From positions 1-53,222 of the forward strand of contig JAITRW010000035.1 in NCBI GenBank assembly GCA_031288175.1: a DNA stretch of 53,222 nucleotides, in the 5' to 3' direction. The stretch's first letter is position 1. Every line of letters starts with the position of its first letter. Origin of the DNA: Tannerellaceae bacterium. GTDB taxonomy: Bacteria > Bacteroidota > Bacteroidia > Bacteroidales > Tannerellaceae. The notes beneath the pieces are model-generated. The model searched no databases, was not told the DNA's origin, and was given only the letters and a program-made list of their open reading frames with translations. Below, piece after piece: positions 43,730 to 53,222 of the stretch. A program made the position numbers and the translations under genes.

Positions 43730-43764
43730 AAAAAAAAGTGCGCCGAAGGTCATCCGGCGCACTT
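43730..43764 (-). terminator. intrinsic terminator of the membrane pyrophosphatase gene
   Basis: On the minus strand a perfect 10-bp stem (AAGTGCGCCG / CGGCGCACTT, 9-base loop) is followed by a T run, 20 bases after the stop codon. Confidence 0.85.
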
Positions 43765-43783
43765 CCTTATTCCTTAACTCTTT

Positions 43784-45988
43784 TTAAAACAAACTCCAAG
43801 CTACCGTAAGGCCTGCCATCACAATGGCAACCATACTCATGAGCTTGATGAGGATATTGAGGCTGGGGCCGGAGGTATCTTTGAAGGGGTCACCGACAGT
43901 ATCGCCCACGACAGTCGCCTTATGGACATCGCTACCTTTGCCTCCGAAATTACCTTCTTCGACAAACTTCTTGGCATTGTCCCACGCTCCGCCGGCGTTA
44001 GCCATGAAAACGGCCAGTACAAATCCGGTACTCAAACCTCCGATAAGCAAGCCCAACACGCCCGTCACCCCAAAAATAAAGCCCGTCACCACCGGAATGA
44101 TGATCGCGAGGATGGAAGGTACCACCATCTCCTGTTGCGCGCCTTTGGTGGATATTTCCACACAACGGGCGTAATCAGGTGTCGCTTCACCGGCAAGAAT
44201 TCCTTGTATTTCACGGAACTGGCGACGCACTTCTTCCACCATCTTACCGGCGGCGCGTCCCACAGCGTTCATTGTCAGCCCGCAGAATACAAAAGACATC
44301 ATGGAACCGATAAATACCCCTGAAAGCACTTTCGGATTCATCAACGTAACGTCGTAGTATGTCATGAAATCGGTGAAAGACGCCTTAGCTGTTTCAAGCA
44401 CCCTACCATCCGCCATTTCAAGCGTGGTCTGCCCCAAACGCAACAAACCGATTTTGATTTCTTCGATGTAAGAGGCGAGGAGCGCCAGCCCCGTTAAGGC
44501 AGCTGAACCAATGGCAAAACCTTTACCGGTAGCCGCCGTTGTATTGCCCAGCGAATCCAGGGCATCCGTACGCTTACGTACTTCCTTTCCAAGGCCGGAC
44601 ATTTCGGCATTCCCGCCGGCATTGTCGGCAATAGGGCCGTAAGCGTCAGTAGCAAGGGTAATACCGAGGGTGGAGAGCATACCGACAGCCGCAATACCGA
44701 TACCGTAAAGGCCCATCCCTACGTTGTTAAAATCGAAGCCGGAAGCCAGCAGGAAGGAGAAAATGATACCGATCACGACCGCAATCACCGGTATCGCCGT
44801 AGAGAGCATACCGACACCGAGTCCGGAGATAATCACTGTGGCAGGCCCTGTCTGTCCGGCGGCAGAGACACACTGCGTCGGCTTGTAGGACTGGGAAGTG
44901 TAGTATTCCGTAGATTGCCCTATCACAATACCGACGCCAAGGCCCACAAGGACAGCCCCACCGATGTATTCCCAATTCTCTATACCCAAGGCATACAACA
45001 CTACGAAGGAAGCTATGGCAATGAGGACGGAACTAAGGTTAGTACCGACCGCCAAGGCTTTCAAGAGCTGCTTGATGTTGGCATCCTCCTTTGTTCGCAC
45101 GGAGAAGATACCGATGATAGAAAGGATAATACCGACAGCTGCAATAAGCATCGGTGCGATCACAGCCTTATATTGTGCTTCTATACTACCCGTTGACACA
45201 AAAGCGGCCGCGCCAAGAGCAGCCGTGGCGAGTATTGATCCGCAATAAGATTCGTAAAGATCGGCACCCATACCAGCCACGTCCCCTACGTTGTCCCCTA
45301 CGTTATCGGCAATGGTTGCCGGATTACGGGGATCGTCTTCGGGGATACCGGCTTCTACCTTACCGACAAGGTCGGCGCCCACATCGGCAGCCTTCGTATA
45401 AATACCGCCGCCTACGCGGGCGAAGAGGGCTTGCGTAGAAGCACCCATACCAAAGGTCAGCATCGTGGTGGTGATGATCGTCAACTTGTGCGTCGGATCA
45501 AGAGTGTCTTCCGGAAGCACGATATTAAGCAACCAATACCAGAAAGAAATATCCAATAACCCCAGCCCGACAACCACAAGGCCCATCACCGCGCCGCTAC
45601 GGAAAGCGACTTGCAAGCCCTTGTTCAGTGATTCCTGCGCCGCATTGGCGGTACGCGCGGAAGCGTAAGTGGCAGTCTTCATTCCCAGAAAACCGGCCAA
45701 TCCGGAGAAAACACCGCCGGTGAGGAAAGCCACCGGCACCCAATGGTTTTGCACATCGAACCCAAAAGCCATCACCGCAAACAACGCCACCAAGACTAGG
45801 AAAACCAGACCCACCACTTTGTACTGTTGCTTGAGGTAGGACATGGCGCCTACCCGTACATGGGCGGCGATCTCTGCCATCCTGTCCGTACCTTCGCTTT
45901 CCTTCATCATTTGCTTGAAGAAGTAGTAAGCATAACTCAGCGCCACGATTGACGCTACGGGCATCACCCAGAAAATAGAAGTAACCAT
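43784..45988 (-). CDS. hppA: membrane-bound ion-pumping pyrophosphatase
   Basis: 734 residues with about 16 hydrophobic segments. The pyrophosphate-binding motifs are [36 protein letters not shown] and [21 protein letters not shown]. The stretch [10 protein letters not shown] carries alanine at the position that marks potassium-dependent enzymes. It couples pyrophosphate hydrolysis to export of H+ or Na+; sequence alone does not settle which. Confidence 0.95.
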   Translation of the reverse strand: MVTSIFWVMPVASIVALSYAYYFFKQMMKESEGTDRMAEIAAHVRVGAMSYLKQQYKVVGLVFLVLVALFAVMAFGFDVQNHWVPVAFLTGGVFSGLAGFLGMKTATYASARTANAAQESLNKGLQVAFRSGAVMGLVVVGLGLLDISFWYWLLNIVLPEDTLDPTHKLTIITTTMLTFGMGASTQALFARVGGGIYTKAADVGADLVGKVEAGIPEDDPRNPATIADNVGDNVGDVAGMGADLYESYCGSILATAALGAAAFVSTGSIEAQYKAVIAPMLIAAVGIILSIIGIFSVRTKEDANIKQLLKALAVGTNLSSVLIAIASFVVLYALGIENWEYIGGAVLVGLGVGIVIGQSTEYYTSQSYKPTQCVSAAGQTGPATVIISGLGVGMLSTAIPVIAVVIGIIFSFLLASGFDFNNVGMGLYGIGIAAVGMLSTLGITLATDAYGPIADNAGGNAEMSGLGKEVRKRTDALDSLGNTTAATGKGFAIGSAALTGLALLASYIEEIKIGLLRLGQTTLEMADGRVLETAKASFTDFMTYYDVTLMNPKVLSGVFIGSMMSFVFCGLTMNAVGRAAGKMVEEVRRQFREIQGILAGEATPDYARCVEISTKGAQQEMVVPSILAIIIPVVTGFIFGVTGVLGLLIGGLSTGFVLAVFMANAGGAWDNAKKFVEEGNFGGKGSDVHKATVVGDTVGDPFKDTSGPSLNILIKLMSMVAIVMAGLTVAWSLF

Positions 45989-46040
45989 AGTTTATCTTTT
46001 TGTTAGTTATTAATCCTCACAACCTTACTTATTTGCGTCG

Positions 46041-46048
46041 CAAAAGTA
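46041..46048 (-). promoter_or_regulatory. -7 element for the pyrophosphatase gene
   Basis: CAAAAGTA reads TACTTTTG on the minus strand, 52 bases before the ATG at 45988. Confidence 0.45.
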
Positions 46049-46065
46049 ACAAATCTTTCGAGGTA

Positions 46066-47457
46066 CTATCTCTTAGATACTTTTTCTTCCAAATTTTTTT
46101 CGAGGACGTTTCTGCGCATCCTGCGGAACTGTACCAATAGCATCCTAACAGCCACTAAAACACCGATAAAATCGGCTAACGGCATACTCAACCAGACGCC
46201 TGTCGCCCCCAACCAATGAGGCAGTGTTAGCAGAAAAGGCACGAGAAATATCATCTGGCGCGTCAACGAAAGGAAGATGGACTTCCTGGCCATCCCTATG
46301 GAAAGGAAAAAGTTGCCCGTCACCATCTGATAACCGACGACAGGAAAAACAAGGAAAGTGACGCGAAGGCCATATACGGCAAGGGCCGTCAGTTCGGCAT
46401 CGGTCGTAAAAATACGTGCAATAGCGGAGGGGAAGAGTTCACAAAGCAACCAGCCGGTCGTTGAAATACCTACTGCCCATATCATTGTCAGCTTCGTCAC
46501 TTCAATCACCCGACCCTGCAATTTCGCGCCATAATTAAATCCTGCTATCGGTTGCATGCCCTGATTCAAGCCCATAATCACCATCACAAAGAGGGTAGCT
46601 ATACGATTCACAATCCCGTAAGCCCCTATGGCCAAGTCTCCTCCATGAGTCTTCATGTTCCTATTTATAAGGATCACGATGAGGCAGCTACACAAATTCA
46701 TCAGGAAAGGAGACATACCGATGGAAAAGATCTCCTTCACCATAGTTCCTTTCAATTTATAAATACCGCGGCGAAAATGTACCAGATGGCTCCGGTTGGA
46801 GAAATGCACACACTGGTAGGCTAATGCGAGAAGTTGCGAGAGGATGGTTGCTACGGCTGCCCCACGTATACCCCAGTCGAGCGCAAAGATGAAGATAGGA
46901 TTGAGTGCAATGTTGATAAAGACGGAAAAGAGGGTGGCATACATCGCCTTCCGGGGGAATCCCGATGAACGCAGTATGGCATTCTGTCCGAAAAAAAGGT
47001 GGGTCACGGTGTTGCCTATCAAAATGATCTGCATATACTCCCTGGCATACCCGATAGTCGCCTCGCTGGCACCAAAAAAATAGAGTATAGAGTCAAGGTA
47101 TAAGAGGCAGAGGATACCGAAAATTACCCCCGTACAAATATTCAGTACGATTTCTTGCCCCAAAATGCGATGGGCACCCTCATAATCCTTTTGTCCGAGC
47201 TTGATAGAAAGCAACGTAGAGGCGCCGACCCCTACCAGGGAACCGAATGCCGCCGCCATATTCATGATAGGGAAAGTGAGGGCAAGCCCCGATATGCCGA
47301 GTGCGCCGACGCCATGCCCGATAAAAATGCTGTCTACCACGTTATAAAGGGAGGCTGCCGTCATGCCGGCGATAGCAGGGGTAGCGTATTGTATGAGAAG
47401 AGTACTTATTTTTTCGGAACCGAGTGTAGTGGACACGGAACGATTTTCTTTTTGCAT
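46066..47457 (-). CDS. MATE-family efflux transporter
   Basis: 463 residues with about 12 membrane segments in two MatE halves (TPAIAGMTAASLYNVVDSIF at the first; NLCSCLIVILINRNMKTHGG and GLNQGMQPIAGFNYGAKLQG in the second). It would export drugs or metabolites in exchange for Na+ or H+. Start 47457 (MQKENRSVSTTLGSEKIS) is chosen because upstream codons run through the divergent batD promoter. It is 77 bases upstream of hppA on the same strand. Confidence 0.9.
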   Translation of the reverse strand: MQKENRSVSTTLGSEKISTLLIQYATPAIAGMTAASLYNVVDSIFIGHGVGALGISGLALTFPIMNMAAAFGSLVGVGASTLLSIKLGQKDYEGAHRILGQEIVLNICTGVIFGILCLLYLDSILYFFGASEATIGYAREYMQIILIGNTVTHLFFGQNAILRSSGFPRKAMYATLFSVFINIALNPIFIFALDWGIRGAAVATILSQLLALAYQCVHFSNRSHLVHFRRGIYKLKGTMVKEIFSIGMSPFLMNLCSCLIVILINRNMKTHGGDLAIGAYGIVNRIATLFVMVIMGLNQGMQPIAGFNYGAKLQGRVIEVTKLTMIWAVGISTTGWLLCELFPSAIARIFTTDAELTALAVYGLRVTFLVFPVVGYQMVTGNFFLSIGMARKSIFLSLTRQMIFLVPFLLTLPHWLGATGVWLSMPLADFIGVLVAVRMLLVQFRRMRRNVLEKNLEEKVSKR

Positions 47458-47462
47458 GGTCG

Positions 47463-47470
47463 CAAAAGTA
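47463..47470 (-). promoter_or_regulatory. -7 element for the MATE gene
   Basis: CAAAAGTA reads TACTTTTG on the minus strand, 6 bases from the chosen start, so the leader would be nearly absent. Confidence 0.4.
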
Positions 47471-47484
47471 GAAAAATTACATCT

Positions 47485-47492
47485 TACCTTTG
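47485..47492 (+). promoter_or_regulatory. -7 element for batD-batE
   Basis: TACCTTTG, 32 bases before the batD ATG, overlapping the divergent MATE promoter region. Confidence 0.55.
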
Positions 47493-47523
47493 TGCCTTCC
47501 TGAAGGGTGAAAGGTAGCAGAGC

Positions 47524-49395
47524 ATGAGGAAGAGATTGTTGGCAACACTTAGAGAGCGGGTATTTGCGGGATGCGCAGTAATGCTCGTCATATCGGGCGT
47601 GTGTACGGCAGAAGTGACGTTTCGGGCTTCCGCACCGGAGGCCGTGGTGGCGGGCGAGCAATTCCGTGTGGCGTATACGGTTGATGCGGAAGCAAAAGAA
47701 TTCCGTCTGCAAGGGGAGATGGCGGATTTCGACGTGTTGATGGGGCCTTCGCAGTCTACGTCATACAGTACGCAGATCATCAATGGAAAGATGGCGACGC
47801 AGATGTCCATCACCTTTACCTATGTGCTGTCCGCTAAGAAAGAAGGGACGTTCCCCATACCGTCGGCCACCATAAAGGTGGGTAACGCGGTGTATACCTC
47901 TAACAGCCCGTCGTTACGCGTCTTGCCGCCCGACAAGCAGGGTTCTGCCACGGAAGGCGGCGCTGCTACGCAAGGCGGTACGGGTCTCTCGAAAGAGGAT
48001 ATCTTCATACGGTTGATTCCTTCGAAACAGGAAGTGTATGAACAGGAAGGTTTTTTGGTGACGTTGAAGCTATACCGCCGGAATTACAATATCAGTGGGC
48101 TTCCGGTAGCCGACTTTCCTAATTTCGAGGGTTTCCTGGCGCAAGAAGTAGAGTTGCCCAAAGATAAATCGTGGGTGCTGGAAAATTATAACGGGCGAAA
48201 CTATCAAGTGGTGACGCTCAAACAGTCCATACTTTTCCCGCAACGGTCAGGGAAATTGACGATTGACGGAGGTAAGTACGAAGCTGTCGTCCGGATACCG
48301 ACACAAAGGAGGGGGCGCAGTTTTTTTGATGACTTCTTCGAGACGTATAGGGACGTGAATATAGCCCTTGTACCGCCCTCTGTGTCCGTTCAGGTGAAGC
48401 CCTTGCCTTCGGGTAAACCGGAAGCGTTTTCAGGAGGAGTGGGCACCTTTGCAATCACCGCTTCCATCAACTCCGATAAGGTAAAAGCGAATGAAGCGGT
48501 CACGATTACGGTGAAAGTGAGCGGTAACGGTAACATTCGTCTGGTGAAGAATCCGGAAGTGAAGTATCCGAATGACTTCGATATCTTTGATCCCAAGGTA
48601 ACGCAGGACATTAAAACGACGGCGGCAGGAGTACAGGGCATCAAGACGATAGAATACACCGCTATCCCCCGTTTTGGCGGAGAATTCGACATACCGCCTG
48701 TCACACTCGTTTATTTTGACCTCAAAACGAAAAGCTATAAAACTATAAAGAGCGAGGCATTCCATTTCTCGGTCGAAAAAGGGGAAGATGGGAATACGGG
48801 AAATGCGGTTCCTATGGTCTCCGATTTCGGGAACAAGGAACATGTAAAGATGCTCGGACAGGATATACGTTACCTCAAAATGAAAGGTATCAGTTTCACT
48901 CCTTCCGGACACTTTCTTTTCGGCTCCCCGTTGTATTACATCTTACATATCTTGCCGATACTGATCTTTATTGTTTTCTTCCTCATATACAGGAAACAAG
49001 TGAAAGAGAATGCGAATATAGCGCTCATGCGTACCCGCAAGGCGAACAAGACGGCCGTGAAACGGTTAAAGAATGCCGATAAATTATTGAAAGCAGGCAA
49101 GCAGGAGGCCTTCTACGAAGAAGTGTTGCGAGCCATGTGGGGGTATCTGAGCGACAAGCTGAATATCCCACAAGCTATCCTGACAAAAGAAGTGGTGAAA
49201 GACGAATTGTTCGATAACGGAGTAGATGAACCCTTGATAGAAACGTTCCTGACTCTTCTGGATACTTGTGAGTTTGCACGGTATGCACCTTCCGAAGCAT
49301 CGGATGCAATGGACAAACTTTACGAACAGGCCTCCGAAGCGATCGGTAAGATGGAGAACACACTAATCCTGAAACACAAAGGTAGAAGAGGATGA
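47524..49395 (+). CDS. batD: BatD family protein (aerotolerance cluster)
   Basis: 623 residues: N-terminal signal (FAGCAVMLVISGVCTAEV), immunoglobulin-like beta domains (FRASAPEAVVAGEQFRVAYTV; repeated later as ITASINSDKVKANEAVTITVKV), one C-terminal membrane helix (YYILHILPILIFIVFFLIY) and a cytoplasmic helical tail. BatD/BatE belong to the Bacteroidota Bat operon linked to oxygen tolerance; batA-C and moxR are not in the window. Stop overlaps batE as ATGA. Confidence 0.88.
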   Translation: MRKRLLATLRERVFAGCAVMLVISGVCTAEVTFRASAPEAVVAGEQFRVAYTVDAEAKEFRLQGEMADFDVLMGPSQSTSYSTQIINGKMATQMSITFTYVLSAKKEGTFPIPSATIKVGNAVYTSNSPSLRVLPPDKQGSATEGGAATQGGTGLSKEDIFIRLIPSKQEVYEQEGFLVTLKLYRRNYNISGLPVADFPNFEGFLAQEVELPKDKSWVLENYNGRNYQVVTLKQSILFPQRSGKLTIDGGKYEAVVRIPTQRRGRSFFDDFFETYRDVNIALVPPSVSVQVKPLPSGKPEAFSGGVGTFAITASINSDKVKANEAVTITVKVSGNGNIRLVKNPEVKYPNDFDIFDPKVTQDIKTTAAGVQGIKTIEYTAIPRFGGEFDIPPVTLVYFDLKTKSYKTIKSEAFHFSVEKGEDGNTGNAVPMVSDFGNKEHVKMLGQDIRYLKMKGISFTPSGHFLFGSPLYYILHILPILIFIVFFLIYRKQVKENANIALMRTRKANKTAVKRLKNADKLLKAGKQEAFYEEVLRAMWGYLSDKLNIPQAILTKEVVKDELFDNGVDEPLIETFLTLLDTCEFARYAPSEASDAMDKLYEQASEAIGKMENTLILKHKGRRG

Positions 49396-50159
49396 AGAGG
49401 ATGAAGACGATGCGGCGTATATTCATGTGGCTACCGGTGGTGCTATGGACGGTATCCCTACAAGCACAGGAAGTAGAAGTAAAGGCAGCAGAGGCGGCCT
49501 ATGCGGCGGGCGATTTCATAACGGCTACCGAGAAGTACGAATCACTCCTGCAAACCTACGGCGAATCTTCCTATATACGGTATAACCTCGGCAACGCTTA
49601 TTACAAAGCCGGTAAGATTGCACCTGCCATCCTACACTATGAACGGGCATTATTACTCAATCCCGGAGATGCCGACATACGGTTCAATTTACAATTGGCA
49701 CGCGAAAAGGTGGTAGACCACATTGAACCGGTGGGGCAATTTTTCCTTGTGCGTTGGTTCCTTTCCGTGCAAGACATAGGGAAAGCCGATACGTGGGCAA
49801 CAGTCGGTATCTGCGCCTTCCTGCTGTTCGTCGGTTGCATGGCCTTATTTATTTTCTCTCGAAAAACAATACTGAAAAAAGCGGGATTTTATACCGGATT
49901 GGGATTGTTAGCGGTCGTTACCGTGTCGAATGTCTTTTCCCGTAACCAAAAGGAAAAACTCCTCCGACGCAATTCAGCCATTGTCTTTTCGCCGACGGTG
50001 ACGGTGAAAAGTTCGCCCGATGCAAGCGGGACAGACCTTTTTGTATTACACGAGGGAACGAAAGTGACTATCAAAAGTACATTGGGAGTATGGAGCGAAA
50101 TAGAACTTGCCGACGGAAATATAGGGTGGATGCCCGGTAAAGATTTTGAGATCATCTGA
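49392..50159 (+). CDS. batE: BatE, TPR and SH3-like protein
   Basis: 255 residues: signal peptide (WLPVVLWTVSLQAQ), TPR repeats (AAYAAGDFITATEKYESLL; YNLGNAYYKAGKIAPAILHY), two membrane helices (VGICAFLLFVGCMALFIF; AGFYTGLGLLAVVTVSNVF) and a C-terminal bacterial SH3-like domain (VTVKSSPDASGTDLFVLHEG). The start overlaps batD by 4 bases; later ATGs at codons 4 and 7 are possible. Confidence 0.88.
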   Translation: MKRMKTMRRIFMWLPVVLWTVSLQAQEVEVKAAEAAYAAGDFITATEKYESLLQTYGESSYIRYNLGNAYYKAGKIAPAILHYERALLLNPGDADIRFNLQLAREKVVDHIEPVGQFFLVRWFLSVQDIGKADTWATVGICAFLLFVGCMALFIFSRKTILKKAGFYTGLGLLAVVTVSNVFSRNQKEKLLRRNSAIVFSPTVTVKSSPDASGTDLFVLHEGTKVTIKSTLGVWSEIELADGNIGWMPGKDFEII

Positions 50160-50160
50160 C

Positions 50161-50847
50161 GTGCTGGAAAACATCCTGGCCTATGAGCGGGACTTGTTCC
50201 TGCTATTGAACGGCAGTCATACGGCGTTTCTTGACGGCGTGGCGTGGCTCTATTCGGGGCGTATGGTGTGGATACCCTTGGTAACGTTCTTGTTAGCGGT
50301 GTTGATATATAAGGTAAAATGGCAACAGTGGGCACCGGTGTTGCTTGGCTTTGCGGTGGTAGTATTGCTCTGCGACCAGTTCTCTTCACATATATGTAAA
50401 CCGTTATTCACCCGTCTCCGCCCCACCCATCACCCCGATTTTATGGAACAGGTACATACCGTTTTTGGGTACAGAGGTGGAAAGTACGGTTTCATCTCCG
50501 GACACTCCGCGAATGCTTTTGGGGTAGCCACATTTTTTGCGTTGCTGTTCCGTACGCCGCTCTTGACGGTTACGGTGTATGTATGGGCAACGTTAATGGC
50601 CTATTCACGTATCTACCTTGGGGTGCATTTTATCTCCGATGTCGTACCCGGTGTCCTGTCCGGTATCTTTTTCGGATACCTCTCTTATATCCTGTACGTA
50701 CACTGTTGTAGTAAGTATAATAATAAAGAGGTCAAAAGGGGAGGGTATTCTGTACGGCGTTGCCGATACATGGCCGTTGCTGTTTTGTCCACTATGCTCA
50801 CCGTCATTCTTTTTAGCCCCTGGTTGGTGACGCTGACTGTCCCTTAG
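50161..50847 (+). CDS. PAP2-family membrane phosphatase
   Basis: 228 residues with six membrane segments and the three PAP2 motifs: KPLFTRLRPTHHP, SGHSANAFG and SRIYLGVHFISDV. It probably dephosphorylates a lipid such as undecaprenyl diphosphate. GTG at 50161 is preferred because it lies one base after the batE stop and aligns with the usual family start (LENILAYERDLFLLLNGSH); a TTG at 50146 is an alternative. Confidence 0.88.
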   Translation: MLENILAYERDLFLLLNGSHTAFLDGVAWLYSGRMVWIPLVTFLLAVLIYKVKWQQWAPVLLGFAVVVLLCDQFSSHICKPLFTRLRPTHHPDFMEQVHTVFGYRGGKYGFISGHSANAFGVATFFALLFRTPLLTVTVYVWATLMAYSRIYLGVHFISDVVPGVLSGIFFGYLSYILYVHCCSKYNNKEVKRGGYSVRRCRYMAVAVLSTMLTVILFSPWLVTLTVP

Positions 50848-50848
50848 C

Positions 50849-50880
50849 CATAAATATGTCGTAAAACATGGATATTTATG
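50849..50880. repeat. inverted repeat after the PAP2 gene
   Basis: CATAAATAT pairs with ATATTTATG around a short inner stem ATG/CAT. No T-run follows, so it is not a standard terminator. Confidence 0.55.
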
Positions 50881-50956
50881 CCGTCGGTAACGAGAATGTA
50901 AGTATGTTAGCCCTTAGAAAGGGAGTTATTTAACTGTCTGTAAAACAAAATATCAC

Positions 50957-51220
50957 ATGACAAAGACCATCACTTTCAACGAACTCAGGAAACTCAAAGA
51001 CCAGCTACCAGTAGGTAGTACCCACCGTATCGCAGACGAATTAGGGCTGTCGGTGGAAACTGTCCGCAACTATTTCGGCGGGCAAAACTATAAAGACGGA
51101 AAGTATTGCGGCGTACATATAGAACCGGGTCCCGACGGCGGTATCGTTGTGCTGGATGACACTACGATATACGACCGCGCCTTGCAAATATTGGAAGAGC
51201 AAGCCGACAGCAAGGTATAA
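50957..51220 (+). CDS. small helix-turn-helix DNA-binding protein
   Basis: 87 residues. The segment HRIADELGLSVETVRNYFGG has a helix-turn-helix pattern, followed by a short acidic tail (DDTTIYDRALQILEEQ). It resembles a small DNA-binding protein common next to nadA in Bacteroidota; target unknown. It precedes nadA by 12 bases and may be co-transcribed. Confidence 0.7.
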   Translation: MTKTITFNELRKLKDQLPVGSTHRIADELGLSVETVRNYFGGQNYKDGKYCGVHIEPGPDGGIVVLDDTTIYDRALQILEEQADSKV

Positions 51221-51232
51221 TAAGCGAGGCGG

Positions 51233-52165
51233 ATGGCACTCGACATAAGAGAGGCTATCAACAGTCTGCGACGGGAGAAGCGTGCCGTCATTCTCGCCCA
51301 TTACTACCAGAGGGCAGATATACAAGACATAGCCGATTACGTAGGCGATAGTCTTGCCTTAGCCCAATGGGCAGAGCGCACGGATGCAGAGATTATAGTC
51401 CTCTGCGGGGTGCATTTTATGGGGGAGACGGCCAAGATACTTTGCCCCGATAAAAAAGTGCTCATTCCCGATGCGGAAGCCGGTTGCTCATTGGCCGACA
51501 GTTGCCCGGCATCGGATTTCGAGACATTCGTCCGCCAATATCCGAAACATACGGTCATCTCCTACGTCAACACTTCCGCTGCCGTAAAAGCCCTGACTGA
51601 CATAGTCGTGACTTCCACCAACGCACGGAGTATCGTGGAGAGTTTTCCGCAGGATGCTCCGCTTATTTTTGGTCCCGATCGCAACCTCGGTAACTATATC
51701 AACAGTGTGACGGGTCGCCGTATGCTCCTTTGGGACGGCGCTTGCCATGTACACGAGCAGTTTTCCTTAGAGAAGATCCTGGCATTGAAACGGCAATATC
51801 CCCAAGCGGCCGTCATTACCCATCCCGAATGTAAACGTCCTGTGATACAGGTTTCCGATTTCGTCGGGTCAACCGCCGCACTGATCGGGTTCACGAAGCG
51901 GTCGGAGCACATGCAGTTCATCGTCGCTACGGAAAGCGGCGTTATTCACGACATGCGTAAACATAGCCCTCACAAACTTTTCCTTCCCGCCCCGCCCGAA
52001 GACAGTACTTGTGCCTGTAACGAATGTAGTTTCATGCGCCTCCATACGATGGAGAAACTCTATCGCTGTCTCAGGGACGAGACGCCTGAAATTCAGGTAG
52101 ACGAAGCCATCCGCCTCCGCGCACTCCTTCCTATCCGTCGTATGCTGGACTTCTCAAAAAAATAA
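51233..52165 (+). CDS. nadA: quinolinate synthase A
   Basis: 310 residues. The three iron-sulfur ligand cysteines are in VLCGVHFMGE, HPECKRPV and CACNECSFMRLHTMEKLY. It condenses iminoaspartate with dihydroxyacetone phosphate to quinolinate in NAD synthesis. Motifs AHYYQRADIQDIADYVGDSL and VYVNTSAAVKAL-like SYVNTSAAVKALTD also fit. nadB and nadC are not in the window. Confidence 0.96.
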   Translation: MALDIREAINSLRREKRAVILAHYYQRADIQDIADYVGDSLALAQWAERTDAEIIVLCGVHFMGETAKILCPDKKVLIPDAEAGCSLADSCPASDFETFVRQYPKHTVISYVNTSAAVKALTDIVVTSTNARSIVESFPQDAPLIFGPDRNLGNYINSVTGRRMLLWDGACHVHEQFSLEKILALKRQYPQAAVITHPECKRPVIQVSDFVGSTAALIGFTKRSEHMQFIVATESGVIHDMRKHSPHKLFLPAPPEDSTCACNECSFMRLHTMEKLYRCLRDETPEIQVDEAIRLRALLPIRRMLDFSKK

Positions 52166-52198
52166 GGCCGTCGCTGTATACGATGCCTCCCCTACTTT

Positions 52199-52573
52199 TT
52201 AGATTACATCCCCGCCCGTCTGATAGAGGCCATGAGACACGATCGCATTGTTCGCATCCACAAACACCACCCTGGGACTGAATTCATCGCCATCCTGAAT
52301 CCATGTGTAGCTCATAATTATCACCAAATCTCCCTTTTCAAAGAACCGCGCTGCCGCTCCATTAAGACAGATCACACCCTCCTTTTGTGTAGAAATAGTG
52401 TACGTCTCTATCCTGGCTCCATTATTGATATTGACCACTTGCACCTTCTCAAACTCCTTGATGTCGGAAGCTTTCAACATCTCTGAAGAAATGGTTATGC
52501 TACCCATATAATTCAAATCGGCCTCTGTCACTGTGGCCCTGTGTATTTTGGATTTTAACATTTCATGTAACAT
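52199..52573 (-). CDS. panD: aspartate 1-decarboxylase
   Basis: 124 residues; the self-processing site is G-S in DLNYMGSITI, giving the pyruvoyl group. It makes beta-alanine for pantothenate. The N-terminus MLHEMLKSKIHRATVTEADL matches the family register, so the first ATG is kept. Convergent with nadA, 33 bases apart. Confidence 0.95.
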   Translation of the reverse strand: MLHEMLKSKIHRATVTEADLNYMGSITISSEMLKASDIKEFEKVQVVNINNGARIETYTISTQKEGVICLNGAAARFFEKGDLVIIMSYTWIQDGDEFSPRVVFVDANNAIVSHGLYQTGGDVI

Positions 52574-52614
52574 GGTATTCTACTTAATAATAGTGATTTC
52601 TTATATGCTCTCCC

Positions 52615-53222
52615 TTACGCAATTACCGCCTTTCCCGCCCGTAAAGGTAGTGATAGCCAATCCCCTATGATCTTGTCGTATTCCTCCGTTTCGAAAGGCG
52701 TCAACCCGCACATCGTGAAGAAAGTCAGTTCACCCACAAGAATCCTTTCCCCTTCCACATAAAAATCCACTCTCACATGGGGAAATGGGGAAGATAACGC
52801 ACGCGCCAAGGAAAGCATCTTCTCCAATTCCTTTGGGCGGGTATGCACATTCCCTTTGTTCGGATAATGATGGTAACGGATAGGCTGCCAGTTCCACTCG
52901 CAATCGTAGAAGTCTATTTTCAAGTTTCCTTCCCCCCTGTCGGAAGTGATAAAGATCAGTTTAGGTTCTCCCTGAAAACAAAAGATCTTATAATCGGTAG
53001 GTAATTGATTTCCAGTCCCTTTGATCAGTTCTTCACAAATAATTCTGCGGGGTATATTCTTATATACCCACTCTCCCCCCAAGGCAAAAAAATCGACTGT
53101 CAACCACTGCGACATCGTACGGCAGGCCTTACGGCGATTCAATTTGTCTTTGCTTCTGCAAATGATCACGTGTCCGCTGGCATGGGTAGACTTGAGTACA
53201 AACTTGTCGGGTAGTTTATCGA
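52615..53222 (-). CDS. TupA-like ATP-grasp protein, partial
   Basis: About 202 codons; the 5' end lies beyond the right edge (the frame is open to the end: DKLPDKFVLKSTHASGHVI). The pattern KSTHASGHVIIC, LPTDYKIFCFQGEPKLIF, VRVDFYVEGERILVGELTFF and C-terminal GLTPFETEEYDKIIGDWLSL fits the ATP-grasp group often found in polysaccharide gene clusters (teichuronopeptide-type). Probably a ligase; substrate unknown. Confidence 0.82.
   Translation of the reverse strand, partial: DKLPDKFVLKSTHASGHVIICRSKDKLNRRKACRTMSQWLTVDFFALGGEWVYKNIPRRIICEELIKGTGNQLPTDYKIFCFQGEPKLIFITSDRGEGNLKIDFYDCEWNWQPIRYHHYPNKGNVHTRPKELEKMLSLARALSSPFPHVRVDFYVEGERILVGELTFFTMCGLTPFETEEYDKIIGDWLSLPLRAGKAVIA

Noticed and set aside
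46739-46755. ACCATAGTTCC inside the MATE gene as another inversion site
   Set aside because: Only one arm is present, within conserved coding sequence, with no mirrored arm or partner.
1-53222. tRNA or rRNA genes
   Set aside because: No cloverleaf-like or rRNA segment was recognised in the gaps, though a covariance search was not possible.

Overview
The window comes from a Bacteroidales-type chromosome (phylum Bacteroidota). It carries two SusC/SusD pairs, Bacteroidota-specific families (DUF4271, DUF5686, BatD/BatE, the fused NagB/PIG-L protein), a long type II-C Cas9, and promoters of the TTG...TAnnTTTG class rather than E. coli-type promoters. I do not assign a genus.

Layout. 1-4534: 5' end of cas1, cas9 and a divergent tracrRNA gene; the spacer array and cas2 must lie left of the window. 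4637-14683: a long minus-strand run (C69 peptidase, acyl-CoA synthetase, NagB/PIG-L, pdxJ, exbB, exbD, tonB, DUF4271, hemD, rnpA, yidD), many genes overlapping by 4-17 bases. 14781-16930: gamma-carbonic anhydrase and a broken recJ. 16949-18524: a compact restriction-modification pair (HNH nuclease, C5 methyltransferase). 18578-33151: two SusC/SusD systems pointing away from each other. Each is preceded by a small DNA segment bounded by inverted recombination sites. Between them lie a repeated family of tiny membrane-protein gene pairs, a 541-residue secreted protein of unknown function and an AAA/DUF4143 ATPase. 33200-35223: a decayed second copy of the small-protein module and an Abi_2 (AbiF/AbiD-like) HEPN gene with a structured leader. 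35382-53222: housekeeping genes (DUF5686, rbfA, LolE/FtsX permease, larC, polyprenyl synthase, membrane pyrophosphatase, MATE pump, batD-batE, PAP2, nadA, panD, an ATP-grasp protein).

Most interesting points. (1) The first SusC gene is split by a DNA inversion switch. Promoter, signal peptide and first about 70 residues lie on a 0.3-kb segment that points away from the 976-codon body, so this sequence shows the OFF state; inversion would restore an in-frame protein of 1046 residues. (2) The second SusC locus has sites with the same arms but a different 5-bp core, suggesting one recombinase with core-specific pairing. (3) Four coupled pairs of tiny membrane proteins (here called A, about 73-96 residues, and B, about 40-64 residues), plus one extra degenerate A, surround a 541-residue secreted protein; a divergent A/541 arrangement occurs twice. 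I know of no described system with this make-up. (4) tracrRNA and its promoter can be placed precisely. (5) The Abi_2 gene has a clear promoter and a hairpin leader. (6) recJ carries two separate lesions.
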